64,000 nucleotides of DNA from positions 62,001-126,000 of the forward strand of contig NZ_SMNQ01000001.1 of NCBI RefSeq assembly GCF_004353505.1. The letters run 5' to 3'. Below, piece by piece: positions 6,452 through 15,152 of the stretch (positions are counted from its first letter, which is position 1; the number at the start of each line of letters is the position of its first letter). Below the pieces are notes generated by a model. That model searched no databases and had not been told where the DNA came from. It saw only the letters and a program-made list of their open reading frames with translations. The stretch is from Streptomyces sp. WAC05374 (GTDB taxonomy: Bacteria > Actinomycetota > Actinomycetes > Streptomycetales > Streptomycetaceae). Both the position numbers and the translations under genes were made by a program.

Positions 6452-8485
6452 TCAGCGTTTGACGCGGTTGCGGACGGCGAGGACGGCCAAGCCCAGCAGA
6501 ACGGGTTCAGCCAGGCGGGAGGCCATCTCGATGTAGGTGCCGGCGGTGGTCAGGTCCTGGCCGGACGAGCGGAACACCACCGAGTTCAGCGTGACGCTCA
6601 AGGCCTTCTCAAAGCGCTCACCGTTGAACCGGTCACCGGCAGGATTCTTCGGATCGTCCTTTCCGATCTCGAAGGTGACCTTGCCCCCGCCGGCCGGGAC
6701 GGTGCCGGTCGCCGTCTGCCTCGGGGTCTCCTTCGCCAGACCGACGGCCATCAGCAGCACGACGGTCAGACACATGGCGACGCCGAGCCAGGCCAGAGCC
6801 CTGGACGCACGGAGGCCGTAGCCGGACAACGCCCAGTACGCAGTCAGCAGAAACCGCTCACTGCGGGGAATGTCGCCTGCGTGGCGGCGCATCTCCATCT
6901 CCCCGTAGTAGAAGTCCGCAGCCCCCGGCTCATGCTTCCCGTCCTCGAACGCCTTGCGCAGCGCCCGGTACACCGGCGCCATCTGCAACGGCCCAGCGCG
7001 CCCGGCGCCGAGGACCGCCACATTCCAGCCCCGCACCGCCCCCGGCCGGCTGGCGCGCCAGTGGTGCTCCTCGGCCAGGACGCGCCGCTCGGTGAACCGC
7101 ACGGGCGGCCAGCGGCGCCAGTGGACGGCGGGCGGGATGGTGTCGAACGTGCAGGCGCCCTCCAGCCGCAGTTGGTCCAGGTGCACTGTGCCGGCGAACA
7201 GGCAGCCCGACAGGTCGACGTCGGCCAGGACCAGGTGGGCCGCGTCCACTCCGCGCAGCGACGCCAGCCTCACCCCAGAGCTGGGCGCACTCGCATGAGG
7301 ATCTTCTGCCAACTGCTGGCCGTCGTCGAGAACGAACGGGTCCAGCTCTGCGGCGATGGTGAGGGGGTACTCGAACACTGCATGCGCAAAATCCACCGTG
7401 GCGTAGCGCAGGCGCACCTCAGCCGTGGACGACCAGCGAGTCCGACGGCACTCAAGGCTGTGCGCAGCGAAGGAGAGGGTCACCGGGCCGCCGAAGGTTG
7501 CCCCGGACAGCAGGACTCGCCCGGCACATACAGCAGGGCCAACGGTAGCAGCCTGCTTGAAGGTCGCCGACTGGAACCAGGCGTCGCTTTCGAAGGTCGC
7601 CGCCTCGAACCCGGCGTAGCTCTTGAAGGTCGCCAACTCGAACCCGGCGGCGCCCTCGAAGGTCGCCGCCCGGAACCCGGCGGTGCCCTCGAAGGTCGCC
7701 CATCCGAACTTGGCGTAGTTCTTGAAGGTCGCCGCCCAGAATCCGGCGGTGCTCTCGAAGGTCGCCGCCTCGAACCCGGCGTAGCTCTGGAAGGTCGCCG
7801 ACCCGAACCCGGCCGTGCCCTCGAAGGTCGCCAACTCGAACCCGGCGTAACCCTGGAAGGTCGCCGACCCGAACCCGGCGTCGCCCTGGAAGGTTGCCGA
7901 CACAAAGCCGGCGCCCATCTCGAAGGTTGCCGACTCGAACCCGACGGTCTGCCCGAAGGTCGCCGACTCAAACGCGGCCTCCCCCTCGAAGGTCGCCGAC
8001 CCGAACCCGGCGTAGCTCTGGAAGGTCGCCGACCCGAACCTGGCGTCGCCCTGGAAGGTCACCGACTCCAACCAGGCGGTGCTCTCGAAGATCGCCGACG
8101 CGAAGCTGGCGCCCCTCTCGAAGGTCGCCAGCTCGAACCCGGCGTAGTGCTGGAAGGTCGCCGACGCGAACCTGGCGTCGCTCTCAAAGGTCGCCGACTC
8201 GAACCGGGCCAGGCCGAATCGGGGTTGTCCGGTGGTGTCGTGGAGGGCGGCGAGAAGGGCATCGAGAAGAGGTCCGGTGAAGCGTGTGCCGCGGTGGTCG
8301 ATGTCGCTGCCGGGGGTCAGGCTGGCCAGATAGGTGTCACGGTCGGCGTCGGCAAGGTGTGCGAGGCATGCGGTGTGGCCGGGGACGTGGATGCCTCGGC
8401 AGCCGACCTGGTCCTCCAAGCTGGTGCCGTGGCCACAGTGGGGCCACTCAGGCGGGGTGGACGTTTCCTGACTCCGGGATGGCAT
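6452..8485 (-). CDS. pentapeptide-like beta-helix membrane protein
   Basis: About 677 residues. A short N-terminal Cys-containing segment (HCGHG...GCRGIHVPGHTACLAHL) is followed by a long array of 11-residue repeats of the form A-G-F-x-S-A-T-F-x-x-x (roughly residues 100-330). This is the Pentapeptide_3-like pattern expected to fold as a right-handed beta-helix. A helical linker and two or more hydrophobic segments close the protein (WLGVAMCLTVVLLMAVGL; LAEPVLLGLAVLAVRNRV), so it is probably a membrane protein with a cytosolic repeat domain. Some relatives have an ion-channel-like C-terminus. The start is uncertain (GTG at 8512 or ATG at 8485). It stands alone, divergent from the integrase gene. 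Confidence 0.8.
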   Translation of the reverse strand: MPSRSQETSTPPEWPHCGHGTSLEDQVGCRGIHVPGHTACLAHLADADRDTYLASLTPGSDIDHRGTRFTGPLLDALLAALHDTTGQPRFGLARFESATFESDARFASATFQHYAGFELATFERGASFASAIFESTAWLESVTFQGDARFGSATFQSYAGFGSATFEGEAAFESATFGQTVGFESATFEMGAGFVSATFQGDAGFGSATFQGYAGFELATFEGTAGFGSATFQSYAGFEAATFESTAGFWAATFKNYAKFGWATFEGTAGFRAATFEGAAGFELATFKSYAGFEAATFESDAWFQSATFKQAATVGPAVCAGRVLLSGATFGGPVTLSFAAHSLECRRTRWSSTAEVRLRYATVDFAHAVFEYPLTIAAELDPFVLDDGQQLAEDPHASAPSSGVRLASLRGVDAAHLVLADVDLSGCLFAGTVHLDQLRLEGACTFDTIPPAVHWRRWPPVRFTERRVLAEEHHWRASRPGAVRGWNVAVLGAGRAGPLQMAPVYRALRKAFEDGKHEPGAADFYYGEMEMRRHAGDIPRSERFLLTAYWALSGYGLRASRALAWLGVAMCLTVVLLMAVGLAKETPRQTATGTVPAGGGKVTFEIGKDDPKNPAGDRFNGERFEKALSVTLNSVVFRSSGQDLTTAGTYIEMASRLAEPVLLGLAVLAVRNRVKR

Positions 8486-8621
8486 AACTACAGGACGATC
8501 GAGCACGGCCAAACGGTTGCCGAGCTGATCATGTGCGCTCGCTGACCTCTTCCGTGCTGTCCGGCAATCAGGCCGGGCCGCCAGCAGGAACGCACAGGAT
8601 AAGCACGGTCATCCTGTACGT

Positions 8622-9806
8622 ATGCTGACGTCCGATCAGGATGCCCTGCAATCATGTGAATCACCCGACATACCGGGTTCGAAGGTTGCCCGCTCGCCCC
8701 GGTCGACGCTCGCGACGTTCCGGCACGACCCTCGCGCACTGTGGCCGGAGCACGCGCGGAAGCTGTACGACTACCTCGTCGCCATCTATGGCGAGGACGA
8801 CCTTCTGCCGACGCTCGCGGCGGCCTGGGTCGCGCACCAGCGCTCGGTCAACACGCAGAAGTCCTACGCCCGCGGCTTCCGCGTCTTCGAGGAGTTCGCC
8901 CGGGACCACGGCGAACACCCGATGGCCGTGAAGTTCGTCCTCGCCGACACCTTCCGGATGTACCTGGAGACCACCCCGACCTGGGTCCGGGACAAGGGCG
9001 GCCGGCGGGGCGAGATGACCCGCACCGGCAAGCCGTACTCGGACGCCTCGCGCAAGAACGCGCTGTCGGCGGCCTCCTCCTTCTTCGTCTACCTGGACAA
9101 GGTCAGCGACGACGGGGTGAAGAACCCCTTCGACGCGGTCCAACGGCCTTACGTCGACCCGACCTACTCCCCCACGCCCGGGTACACCGAGGCCGAGTGG
9201 GCCCGGTTCGTGGCCGTCGCCCGCGACGAGCACCGCATCAAGGCCTACCGCAAGCGCGCGTACGCCCTGCTGATGACGCTCTGCACCTGCTGCCTGCGCA
9301 TCGACTCCCTGCTCAACGCCCGCGTAGAGGACCTCGGGTACGACAAAGGACACCGCGTGCTGCTCCTGGAGAAGGTCAAGGGCGGCGGCCGCAAGAAGAA
9401 ACCGATCCCGCCGGCCACATGGGACGCGCTGATGGAGTACCTCGACGGCCGCACCACCGGCTGGCTGTTCTGCACCGCATCCGGCGCCCAGCTCGACGAA
9501 CCCGCGGTGTGGCGGCTCCTCCAGTCCCTGGCCAAGCGCGCCGGGCTCCCGCTTCGCGGTCCCCACGGCGTGAAGGGCGACGCCGTCACGCACGCTCTCG
9601 CGAATCCGGACGCCCGGCCGGACAAAGTGCAGCGGTGGGCCGACCACAAGGACTCTCGTACCACCCAGCTCTACAACCGACGCCGGGAACTCCTCGACGA
9701 CAGCCCCGGCTACGGCCTCGCCGCCGACCTCGCCAGCCTGCTGGGCACGAGGCCGACTGACTCCGTCACAACAACTCCCGGGTGCCTGAACTGCGGTGAT
9801 ACGTAG
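8622..9806 (+). CDS. tyrosine recombinase/integrase
   Basis: A 394-residue site-specific recombinase. The N-terminal core-binding domain (TQKSYARGFRVFEEFARDHG) precedes the catalytic domain. The box I Arg lies in CLRIDSLLNAR, the beta-hairpin Lys in VKGGGRKKKP, the box II His in PHGVKGDAV, the box III His in WADHKDSRTT, and the nucleophile Tyr in TQLYNRR. Box II is HxxK rather than the usual HxxR. That replacement occurs in some lineages but is uncommon. Such enzymes integrate or excise plasmids and genomic islands. The tRNA-Trp 2.3 kb away is a plausible ancestral target, but I see no att duplication. Confidence 0.88.
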   Translation: MLTSDQDALQSCESPDIPGSKVARSPRSTLATFRHDPRALWPEHARKLYDYLVAIYGEDDLLPTLAAAWVAHQRSVNTQKSYARGFRVFEEFARDHGEHPMAVKFVLADTFRMYLETTPTWVRDKGGRRGEMTRTGKPYSDASRKNALSAASSFFVYLDKVSDDGVKNPFDAVQRPYVDPTYSPTPGYTEAEWARFVAVARDEHRIKAYRKRAYALLMTLCTCCLRIDSLLNARVEDLGYDKGHRVLLLEKVKGGGRKKKPIPPATWDALMEYLDGRTTGWLFCTASGAQLDEPAVWRLLQSLAKRAGLPLRGPHGVKGDAVTHALANPDARPDKVQRWADHKDSRTTQLYNRRRELLDDSPGYGLAADLASLLGTRPTDSVTTTPGCLNCGDT

Positions 9807-9978
9807 TTCAGGCACCTGTCGCCTCGGCCCTGACACGCCATCCGAGTCGAGACAGCCGTCACCCGAACGAGTGCAGAATTCCGCCAATTTTCTCCCCGGT
9901 CTAGACGAAGAGTCCTCCGGTCAGGCAGCCTCCGTGGAGACCGGGGAGAACCGGGCAAGAATCTGCCGGAAGGGCCGC

Positions 9979-10440
9979 ATGGAAATCATCATCAAGGGTG
10001 CGAGCGAGGAGTTCGCCGAAAAGCTCGTCGCGCTCGCCGCCCAGCACCACGCGGAGTTGTCCATCAGCACCGTCCGCCCGGGCTGGACCGTCGACCGCGC
10101 CGAGCGCTACCTCCACGACCTGACCGCCAGCTCGCGCCGGATGGCCGAGATGGTCATCGTCGACGGCGACGGCTACATCGACGCCGACCACCTCCGCCGC
10201 GTGATCGGCAAGCTGAACGGCCCGTCCAACAGCCTGAAGCGGACCGTCGACCGTGGAGTCCGAAAGGGCTGGTGGCCGGACGATACCCCGGCGCCCATCA
10301 CCCCTGTCTCCAACCCGAACAACCCCTCCTGGCACCAGAACATCGCCTACCGGATGGACAAGGAACTCGTTCCCGTCTTCCGCGAGGCGCTCGCCCGCAT
10401 CACCGCGGGCAAGAAGGCCGCCGAGGACCAGCAGCCATGA
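9979..10440 (+). CDS. hypothetical protein of mobile-element context
   Basis: A 153-residue protein starting at ATG 9979 behind a GGAAGG ribosome binding site. It begins MEIIIKGASEEFAEKLVALA, a short strand-helix start, then a central helix with DGDGYIDADHLRRV (not a full EF-hand loop). It ends in a Trp/Pro-rich segment and a charged helix. No known catalytic motif is visible. It precedes a run of small frameshifted genes and may be the first gene of an operon belonging to an integrated element. Confidence 0.6.
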   Translation: MEIIIKGASEEFAEKLVALAAQHHAELSISTVRPGWTVDRAERYLHDLTASSRRMAEMVIVDGDGYIDADHLRRVIGKLNGPSNSLKRTVDRGVRKGWWPDDTPAPITPVSNPNNPSWHQNIAYRMDKELVPVFREALARITAGKKAAEDQQP

Positions 10441-10509
10441 GTACCCGCCCCCGCACGACGCCGTGAAGGTGTTCACCTCTGCGGCACCTGACCCACGAAG
10501 GAGCCCTGC

Positions 10510-10854
10510 ATGTCCATCCCCGGTACGACGGAGCCCCCGACCTGTACGAGGAGCAGGAGGACTTAGTGCGCAACAGGCGCCATCTCCCCTTGCGTGAGCG
10601 GCTGCTGCGCCGCGCCGCGCTCACCGACCGCAGCACCCTCGACGCCTCGGCCGAGGACGGCAAGGTCGTCCAGATGATCACCAACGCCGCGTTCGACCTG
10701 GCCGACCACGACCGCGAGCACTCCACCGCCACCGGCCCCGTCAGGCCGGACTCGCTCACCACGAACAGCACCCTCCCCCATCTGTGCGCCTACATCCGCC
10801 AGGAGTACGCGGCCCACCGGCACGCCCCGGCGAGGCAGAACGGGGGGAAGTGTG
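10510..10854 (+). pseudogene. frameshifted hypothetical gene A
   Basis: ATG 10510 has a good GGAG ribosome binding site, but the frame closes after 18 codons. Coding similarity continues in another frame from about 10530 (DLYEEQEDLVRNRRHLPLRERLL) through a CCCCC run. A second break near the GGGGGG run at 10841-10846 would restore a normal GTGA overlap with the next gene. It looks like a small helical protein with two one-base indels. Function unknown. Confidence 0.45.
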
Positions 10855-11293
10855 AGCCTCGACGACCCCGTGCTGGCCGCGGAGAACCTGTGGCGTCGGC
10901 TGGTCGAGTACCAGCCCGCCGTCGCCGCCGCCCTCGGCCTGTCGTACGAGAGCTGCCGCAGGACTGGCCGCAGCGCGAGCTCGGCCTCTTCCGGCCCGAG
11001 GCTGCGCTCGACCTGGCCTCCTCCGAGGAGCTCCGCACACCGGTGGAGATCGAGCCGTACGACACCGACTGGGAGAACTGCGGCGCCTGCTCCGAGGCCT
11101 CGGACCCCTGCCGGTTCCACACGCGCTTCGAGACCGGCTACAAGGCGCTGCACCAGGTGCTGCTCGACGCCATCGCGCTCGACCAGGCAGTCACGGGGCG
11201 GCCGCCGTGCTCCAGCGGCTGGCCGACGACGACACGGACGACGGCCAGCCGGTCGGGCCCGAGAACACCGACACCGAGAAGGTGCAGGGATGA
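10852..11293 (+). pseudogene. frameshifted hypothetical gene B
   Basis: It starts at GTG 10852 (SLDDPVLAAENLWRRLVEYQPAV). It then needs a frame change near 10945 to read LPQDWPQRELGLFRPEAALDL and the Cys-containing ENCGACSEASDPCRFH, where the CxxC-x6-C spacing suggests metal binding. A further change near 11195 is needed to reach its TGA at 11291-11293, which overlaps the next ATG. At least two indels, so no intact product. Confidence 0.45.
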
Positions 11294-11609
11294 CGGCGAC
11301 CAGGGGCTTCCTGACCATCCCGGCTCTCGACCTCGTCCCCGGCACGCTACTGTTTGCGGTCGACCCGGGGGCCTCGGGCAAGTCGCGTACGCCCAGACCG
11401 CGGCGGTCGACGCCGTGATCTGCCTCGACTCCTGCGGCGCGAGCAGCGGCGACGCGGGCGACCAACCCGTCACCCCGGCCGCCATTCTCCAACTGACCAT
11501 CGTCAAGAGCGCCGCCCAGTCCCTGGGGCTGCACCCCGGCGGAGCGGGCAAGACGACCATGTCCTGGACCCCCGACTCGCGCGACACCGTGGTCGAGCAG
11601 CCGACCTGA
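11290..11609 (+). pseudogene. frameshifted hypothetical gene C
   Basis: It starts at ATG 11290 (overlapping gene B by four bases), reads FLTIPALDLVPGTLLFAVDPGASG, then breaks in the GGGGG run near 11365. The rest (VAYAQTAAVDAVICLDSCGASSGD) lies in another frame to TGA 11609. The ATG-TGA overlaps show that genes A-B-C were once a tightly coupled operon. Confidence 0.45.
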
Positions 11610-12020
11610 CACTTGCTTAGCCCGCAACGCGCAGCGGCCGGCCAACCGGCAGGTGCCGCCGGACACGCTGCGCTGGCAGGCCTCGCGCAGCCTCTGGGCG
11701 GCCACCGCGCCCGGCGGCGGGTCGATACCAGCGCTGGCGCACTCGGCGGTGAACAGCCGGGTCCGCTCGATGGCGGCCCGCTTCTTGGCGTGGACAGCGT
11801 CAGCCCCGTGCTGACCGCCGTCCGCGTATCGGGTGGTGGGTGTATGGGCAGGTGATTCGGGAGCCAGTTGGACAGCGAAATCGAGAGCCACCCCGGAGCT
11901 TCGCCGTCGGCAGGCTTGCGTCGTCGGGTGGGACCGGCCGGGCACCGCCTGCGCCAGTCAGTCGAGCCCGCGTCACTTATAGTCATCAGGCGGTAACGTT
12001 TCGCGAAATGAGGCCTTCTG
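11610..12020. other. gene-poor stretch with a minus-strand relic
   Basis: On the minus strand 11640-11880 has gene-like composition (KKRAAIERTRLFTAECASAGIDPPP), but no start or stop fits, so I treat it as a possible relic. The right end holds the promoter region of the crystallin gene. Confidence 0.3.
11999..12008. promoter_or_regulatory. TTTCGCGAAA palindrome before crystallin gene
   Basis: A perfect 10-bp palindrome (TTTCGCGAAA) ends 12 bases before the ATG at 12021. The position is right for an operator or for a hairpin covering the ribosome binding site, which is otherwise weak. Function inferred from position only. Confidence 0.35.
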
Positions 12021-12353
12021 ATGACTGTGACCGTCTACGCCGGCCCCGACTACAAGGGCAAGAGCGCCACGCTCGGCAAGGGGCGCCACAAGCTCGACCC
12101 GTCCATGAACGACTGCATCTCCTCCGTCCGCGTACCGGCTGGCTGGACGGTGACGCTCTTCGAGAACGCCGACTTCACCGGCGAGCAGGTCAGCCTGAAA
12201 GACGACACCCCGAAGCTTGAGGGCGCCCTTCACGACAAGGCGTCCTCGATCGTCATCGCCGAGACGGAGGTCACGTTCGACGAGCCGAGGCCGCTTTATG
12301 TCTCCCGTCCGGGTGACGAGTACGACGCCTCCTGGTTCAAGTTCGAGGACTGA
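12021..12353 (+). CDS. beta/gamma-crystallin family protein
   Basis: A 110-residue protein made of one crystallin-type domain with two Greek-key motifs. Motif A starts VTVYAGPDYKGKSATL and contains NDCISS (about residues 30-35), close to the calcium-binding signature N/D-N/D-x-x-S/T-S. Motif B starts VTLFENADFTGEQVSL and contains HDKASS (71-76), where the first ligand position is His. Microbial members bind calcium and stabilise under stress. There is no signal peptide, so it is probably cytosolic. It stands alone with its own terminator downstream. Confidence 0.88.
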   Translation: MTVTVYAGPDYKGKSATLGKGRHKLDPSMNDCISSVRVPAGWTVTLFENADFTGEQVSLKDDTPKLEGALHDKASSIVIAETEVTFDEPRPLYVSRPGDEYDASWFKFED

Positions 12354-12435
12354 CGCCGAGCGCCTGACCGGCCACCGTCGCACGGCGATCGGGCCGGCTC
12401 ATCTGCGGCCCTGGCCGCCGCTCCGGGAGGAGCCC

Positions 12436-12476
12436 AAGGGGCTGTTTCACCCAGCACGGGTGGAGCAGCCCCCTTC
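12436..12476 (+). terminator. hairpin terminator after crystallin gene
   Basis: AAGGGGCTG (12436-12444) pairs with CAGCCCCCTT (12466-12475), with additional CACCC/GGGTG pairing inside. It lies about 80 bases after the stop codon and is followed by TCT. Confidence 0.7.
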
Positions 12477-12511
12477 TCCATGCCCGCGCCGTCGGCCGTT
12501 GCACACACCTC

Positions 12512-12736
12512 GGCCAGGTCCCTCTGTCGCTCGAACGAGGCTCCGACCTCGCCCTGCCGCTCGCGTCCGTAGCCCTGGGGGACTACGACACCAGGACCGA
12601 GGCGGTCCGGGAGGCGGTGCGGGCCGCGACGGACCACGGATGGACACTAGCCCCCGAATACGAGTGGTCCGACTTCGACTGCGGCGGCGGCGGCGGGGAG
12701 ATCCATATCCCGATCCACGCGCGGCCGACTCACTGA
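12512..12736 (+). pseudogene. C-terminal relic of an unknown gene
   Basis: An open frame ending at TGA 12734-12736 reads YDTRTEAVREAVRAATDHGW and YEWSDFDCGGGGG, which looks like real coding sequence, but there is no start codon with a ribosome binding site. It is probably the 3' end of a lost gene. No function recognised. Confidence 0.35.
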
Positions 12737-13164
12737 CCGGCGGACCCCGCCTCCGACGATCCGCGATAAGCGGATGACGTGGGCAACGCGGTCGCCCGGA
12801 GTCTGGACGCCATCACCGCGGCGGACAGATTCGTCGCGGCGGCCCCGGCACTTCACCTGCCCCTGCCGTAGGTGCTGCACCTGACGCACCACGGCGGTGC
12901 GGAGCACAACGACGCGGGCCCCGGCTCCCCCTCGAAGGGGACCGCCGAGGCCCGCAGATTATCTGGCCAGATAGCCCTCCGAGCGTTCGGGCTGCATCCG
13001 CAACCCGCCGCAGGCGCTGGCGCCTACCACCACGGCGGCGGTAGAGGCGGAACGACGCGAGGCTCCCGCGCACCTCCGGCCGTCGCGGACCCGCCCGGCC
13101 GCAATGTCCAGTGACTCGCGGCTTCCCGTACACGACAATGATCACTGGAGAGAAGGGGGTTCAC
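12737..13164. other. intergenic stretch before the zeta module
   Basis: No convincing gene. A GCGGGCC/GGCCCGC inverted repeat (12914-12920 with 12949-12955) encloses a smaller CCCC/GGGG hairpin and could be a terminator. The last 60 bases contain the promoter region of the downstream module, with GAGAAGGGGG as the ribosome binding site of the gene at 13165. Confidence 0.35.
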
Positions 13165-13476
13165 ATGCCAGCACCTGCCGATGGCTTCTCCGTGACGCAC
13201 CAGTTGGAGCCGCATGACTGGTCGAATGAAGAGACGGCCGCGTACGAGGCCGCGATCGAGGCGGTGAACGGTGCCGTCGGCGCCTACAGCGCGCTCATCG
13301 CCGCCGAGGAGAAGAAGCCGGAGCCCAACCAGACCACCATCGATGAAGCCCGTGTGGCGCAGGCCCGGCTAGCCCGTGAGCGGGAGGCGCTGCGCTCCAC
13401 CGACCGTCAGCAGATCGCCGAGGCGCGTGCGCGCTACGCGGAGCTGGCTCGCGACGTTCTGGCGGGCATCGCATGA
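13165..13476 (+). CDS. putative antitoxin-like helical protein
   Basis: A 103-residue acidic protein, almost entirely helical by composition (EETAAYEAAIEAVNGAVGAY; EARVAQARLAREREAL). It starts at ATG 13165 behind a strong purine-rich ribosome binding site. Its stop overlaps the start of the zeta-type kinase by four bases (ATGA), so the two are translationally coupled. The position and helical character match epsilon-type antitoxins, which block the ATP site of zeta, but I see no clear sequence match to classical epsilon. The antitoxin role is inferred from context. Confidence 0.65.
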   Translation: MPAPADGFSVTHQLEPHDWSNEETAAYEAAIEAVNGAVGAYSALIAAEEKKPEPNQTTIDEARVAQARLAREREALRSTDRQQIAEARARYAELARDVLAGIA

Positions 13477-14516
13477 TCGATCCGGCAGAGGTGGAGCGTT
13501 ACCGGTTACCAGAGGAGGAGAACCAGCGCATCTTCCATGAGCGGATCGTCCCGGACCTGCTGGAGGGCCGCGCCAGTCATGAGACTCCCACGGTCGTCTT
13601 CCTGGTCGGCCAGCCGGACGCCGGGAAGAGCCGGGTTACGGAGCTGGTGGCCACCGCGCTGAATCAGCACGGTGGCTTCGTGGACGTCGACAGCGACCTC
13701 TACAAGCCCTACCACCCCGCGTACGCGGAGCTGATGGCTCAGGACGACACCCTCATGGCCGCGTACACGCGCGCCGACGGCCGCGCGTGGATGGCGCAGG
13801 CCGAGCAGTACGTGCGCGATCACGGCCTGCACGCCATCATCCAGGAGACCTCGCAGGACGCGCATGCCTTGGAGGACAAGATGCGCGCCTACCGGCAGGC
13901 CGGTGCGCGGATCGAGGGCCTGTTCATGGGCGTCCCGCAGGCCATGAGCAACCAGGGCATCGTCAACCGGTACTTCGAGCAGCTCGCCGACCGCAGTCAG
14001 GGACAGCTGACCGTGCAGGCCAACGCCGACGAGTCGTACCTCGGCATCCTCGACCTGGCCGACCGAGTCGACCGCGGCGCCCTGGTCGACCTGGCCAGCG
14101 TGTACAGACGCGGCGAGAGCAACCCGCGCTACACCAACAGCCTGGACGCCTCCGGGGGCTGGGAGAGCCCGCCACAACTGCGGCAAGCGCTGGAGACCGA
14201 ACGCACCCGCTCATGGAGCGCAGCGGAGAGCGACGGCTTCGTCGCCACCCAGATGCGGCTACGGGATGCCAGCCGCAGGCACGGCGCCGAGTGGCCGATG
14301 CGCCTCGCACATATCGAGCAGCAGGCCAGCCCACTGATGGCCCCTGCTGCCGCCCAGCAGCTCGGTGGGACAGCACCCTCAGCGGCGGCCGCACGCTCGC
14401 GCAGCACCACCCGCACCTTCAAGAAGCCCGACCCAAGCTCCACGCCAGCGCCGGGCAGCCGGGACCGGTCAGCACCCCGGCAGGGCCCAGAGCCGCGCAA
14501 GGGACGCGGCAAGTAG
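13473..14516 (+). CDS. zeta toxin family protein
   Basis: A 347-residue protein of the zeta toxin/UDP-GlcNAc kinase family. The P-loop reads GQPDAGKS (residues 46-53), followed by the substrate-loop region DVDSDLYKPYHPAY with its acidic catalytic position. QETSQDA and the helix HALEDKMRAYRQAGARIEG also match the family. Classical zeta phosphorylates UDP-N-acetylglucosamine and so poisons cell-wall synthesis. The C-terminal ~80 residues are Ser/Pro/Arg-rich and probably disordered, an extension beyond the kinase core that is common in actinobacterial versions. Coupled to the upstream gene. Confidence 0.88.
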   Translation: MIDPAEVERYRLPEEENQRIFHERIVPDLLEGRASHETPTVVFLVGQPDAGKSRVTELVATALNQHGGFVDVDSDLYKPYHPAYAELMAQDDTLMAAYTRADGRAWMAQAEQYVRDHGLHAIIQETSQDAHALEDKMRAYRQAGARIEGLFMGVPQAMSNQGIVNRYFEQLADRSQGQLTVQANADESYLGILDLADRVDRGALVDLASVYRRGESNPRYTNSLDASGGWESPPQLRQALETERTRSWSAAESDGFVATQMRLRDASRRHGAEWPMRLAHIEQQASPLMAPAAAQQLGGTAPSAAAARSRSTTRTFKKPDPSSTPAPGSRDRSAPRQGPEPRKGRGK

Positions 14517-14537
14517 AGCGTGTAGCCGAGCCGCACC

Positions 14538-14581
14538 AGCGGGCCCCGGAATTGTACCCGTAGGGGGTACCGGGGCCCGCT
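14538..14581 (+). terminator. long hairpin terminator after zeta gene
   Basis: A perfect 12-bp stem (14538-14549 with 14570-14581) encloses a second GTACCC/GGGTAC stem. It starts 22 bases after the zeta stop and is a strong candidate to end the two-gene transcript. Confidence 0.8.
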
Positions 14582-14634
14582 CGGAACTCAGAGCCAGTCG
14601 CAGTGATGCAGAACAGGTTATGTCCGGCTTGTGG

Positions 14635-15056
14635 CTACGCGCTCGACGCGTTTGATCCTGTCAGCCGCTTGGGAGCGTCGTCGGCGAGGCCCGCCCGGGC
14701 ATGAACGCCGCCGAGCCGCACTGCGGGTGAGTCGGATCCGACTTTGTCGACGGCCTGAGAGGAGCGCTCGGTGTGCAACCGGGTGGCTTCCCGTTGGGCG
14801 TCGGCCTCGTCGACGCGCTGGCGGCGGTAGGCGACGACCAGAGCGACGAGCGCGTCAGCCCCGTCCACCACGCCGAAGGAGAGCTTCACCAAGTCGAAGA
14901 GTGTCTTCGAGTCGAGCTTCGTGGTGCGGTCGATCAGTCGGAAGTCCAGAAGGACCACCAAGCTGTAGAAGACGCCTCCCGCGACCAGGACGACGGCGAC
15001 GAAGGTGATGGCCAGGGCACCTTCCACAGGCGCAGCTCTCGATCATCCGCAGTTGA
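14635..15056 (-). pseudogene. decayed N-terminal part of a repeat membrane protein
   Basis: The frame ITFVAVVLVAGGVFYSLVVLL...TLFDLVKLSFGVV...ALVALVVAYRRQRVDEA is a clear paralogue of the N-terminal half of the neighbouring gene at 15153-16243. The start (DDRELRLW) lies in another frame near 15030, and the sequence ends abruptly after GLADDAP with no repeat domain. It is therefore a truncated, frameshifted copy in tandem with its better preserved relative. Confidence 0.65.
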
Positions 15057-15152
15057 TCGCGGCCGCGGGGTTCAGTGTCATGTCGATGGAGACAAGGCTT
15101 CGAGACCTGCGGTTGCAGAGGTTACGAGAGACCGTTTCCGCCTCCCCGCCCG

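Noticed and set aside
6410..8545. A 711-codon open frame on the plus strand with regular EGRRxEPG repeats
   Set aside because: It is the antisense shadow of the repeat-protein gene on the minus strand. The repetitive look comes from the 33-base repeats.
6205..9806. Integrated element bounded by tRNA-Trp and the integrase
   Set aside because: No duplicate of the tRNA 3' end was found near the integrase or further right, so no attachment sites can be named.
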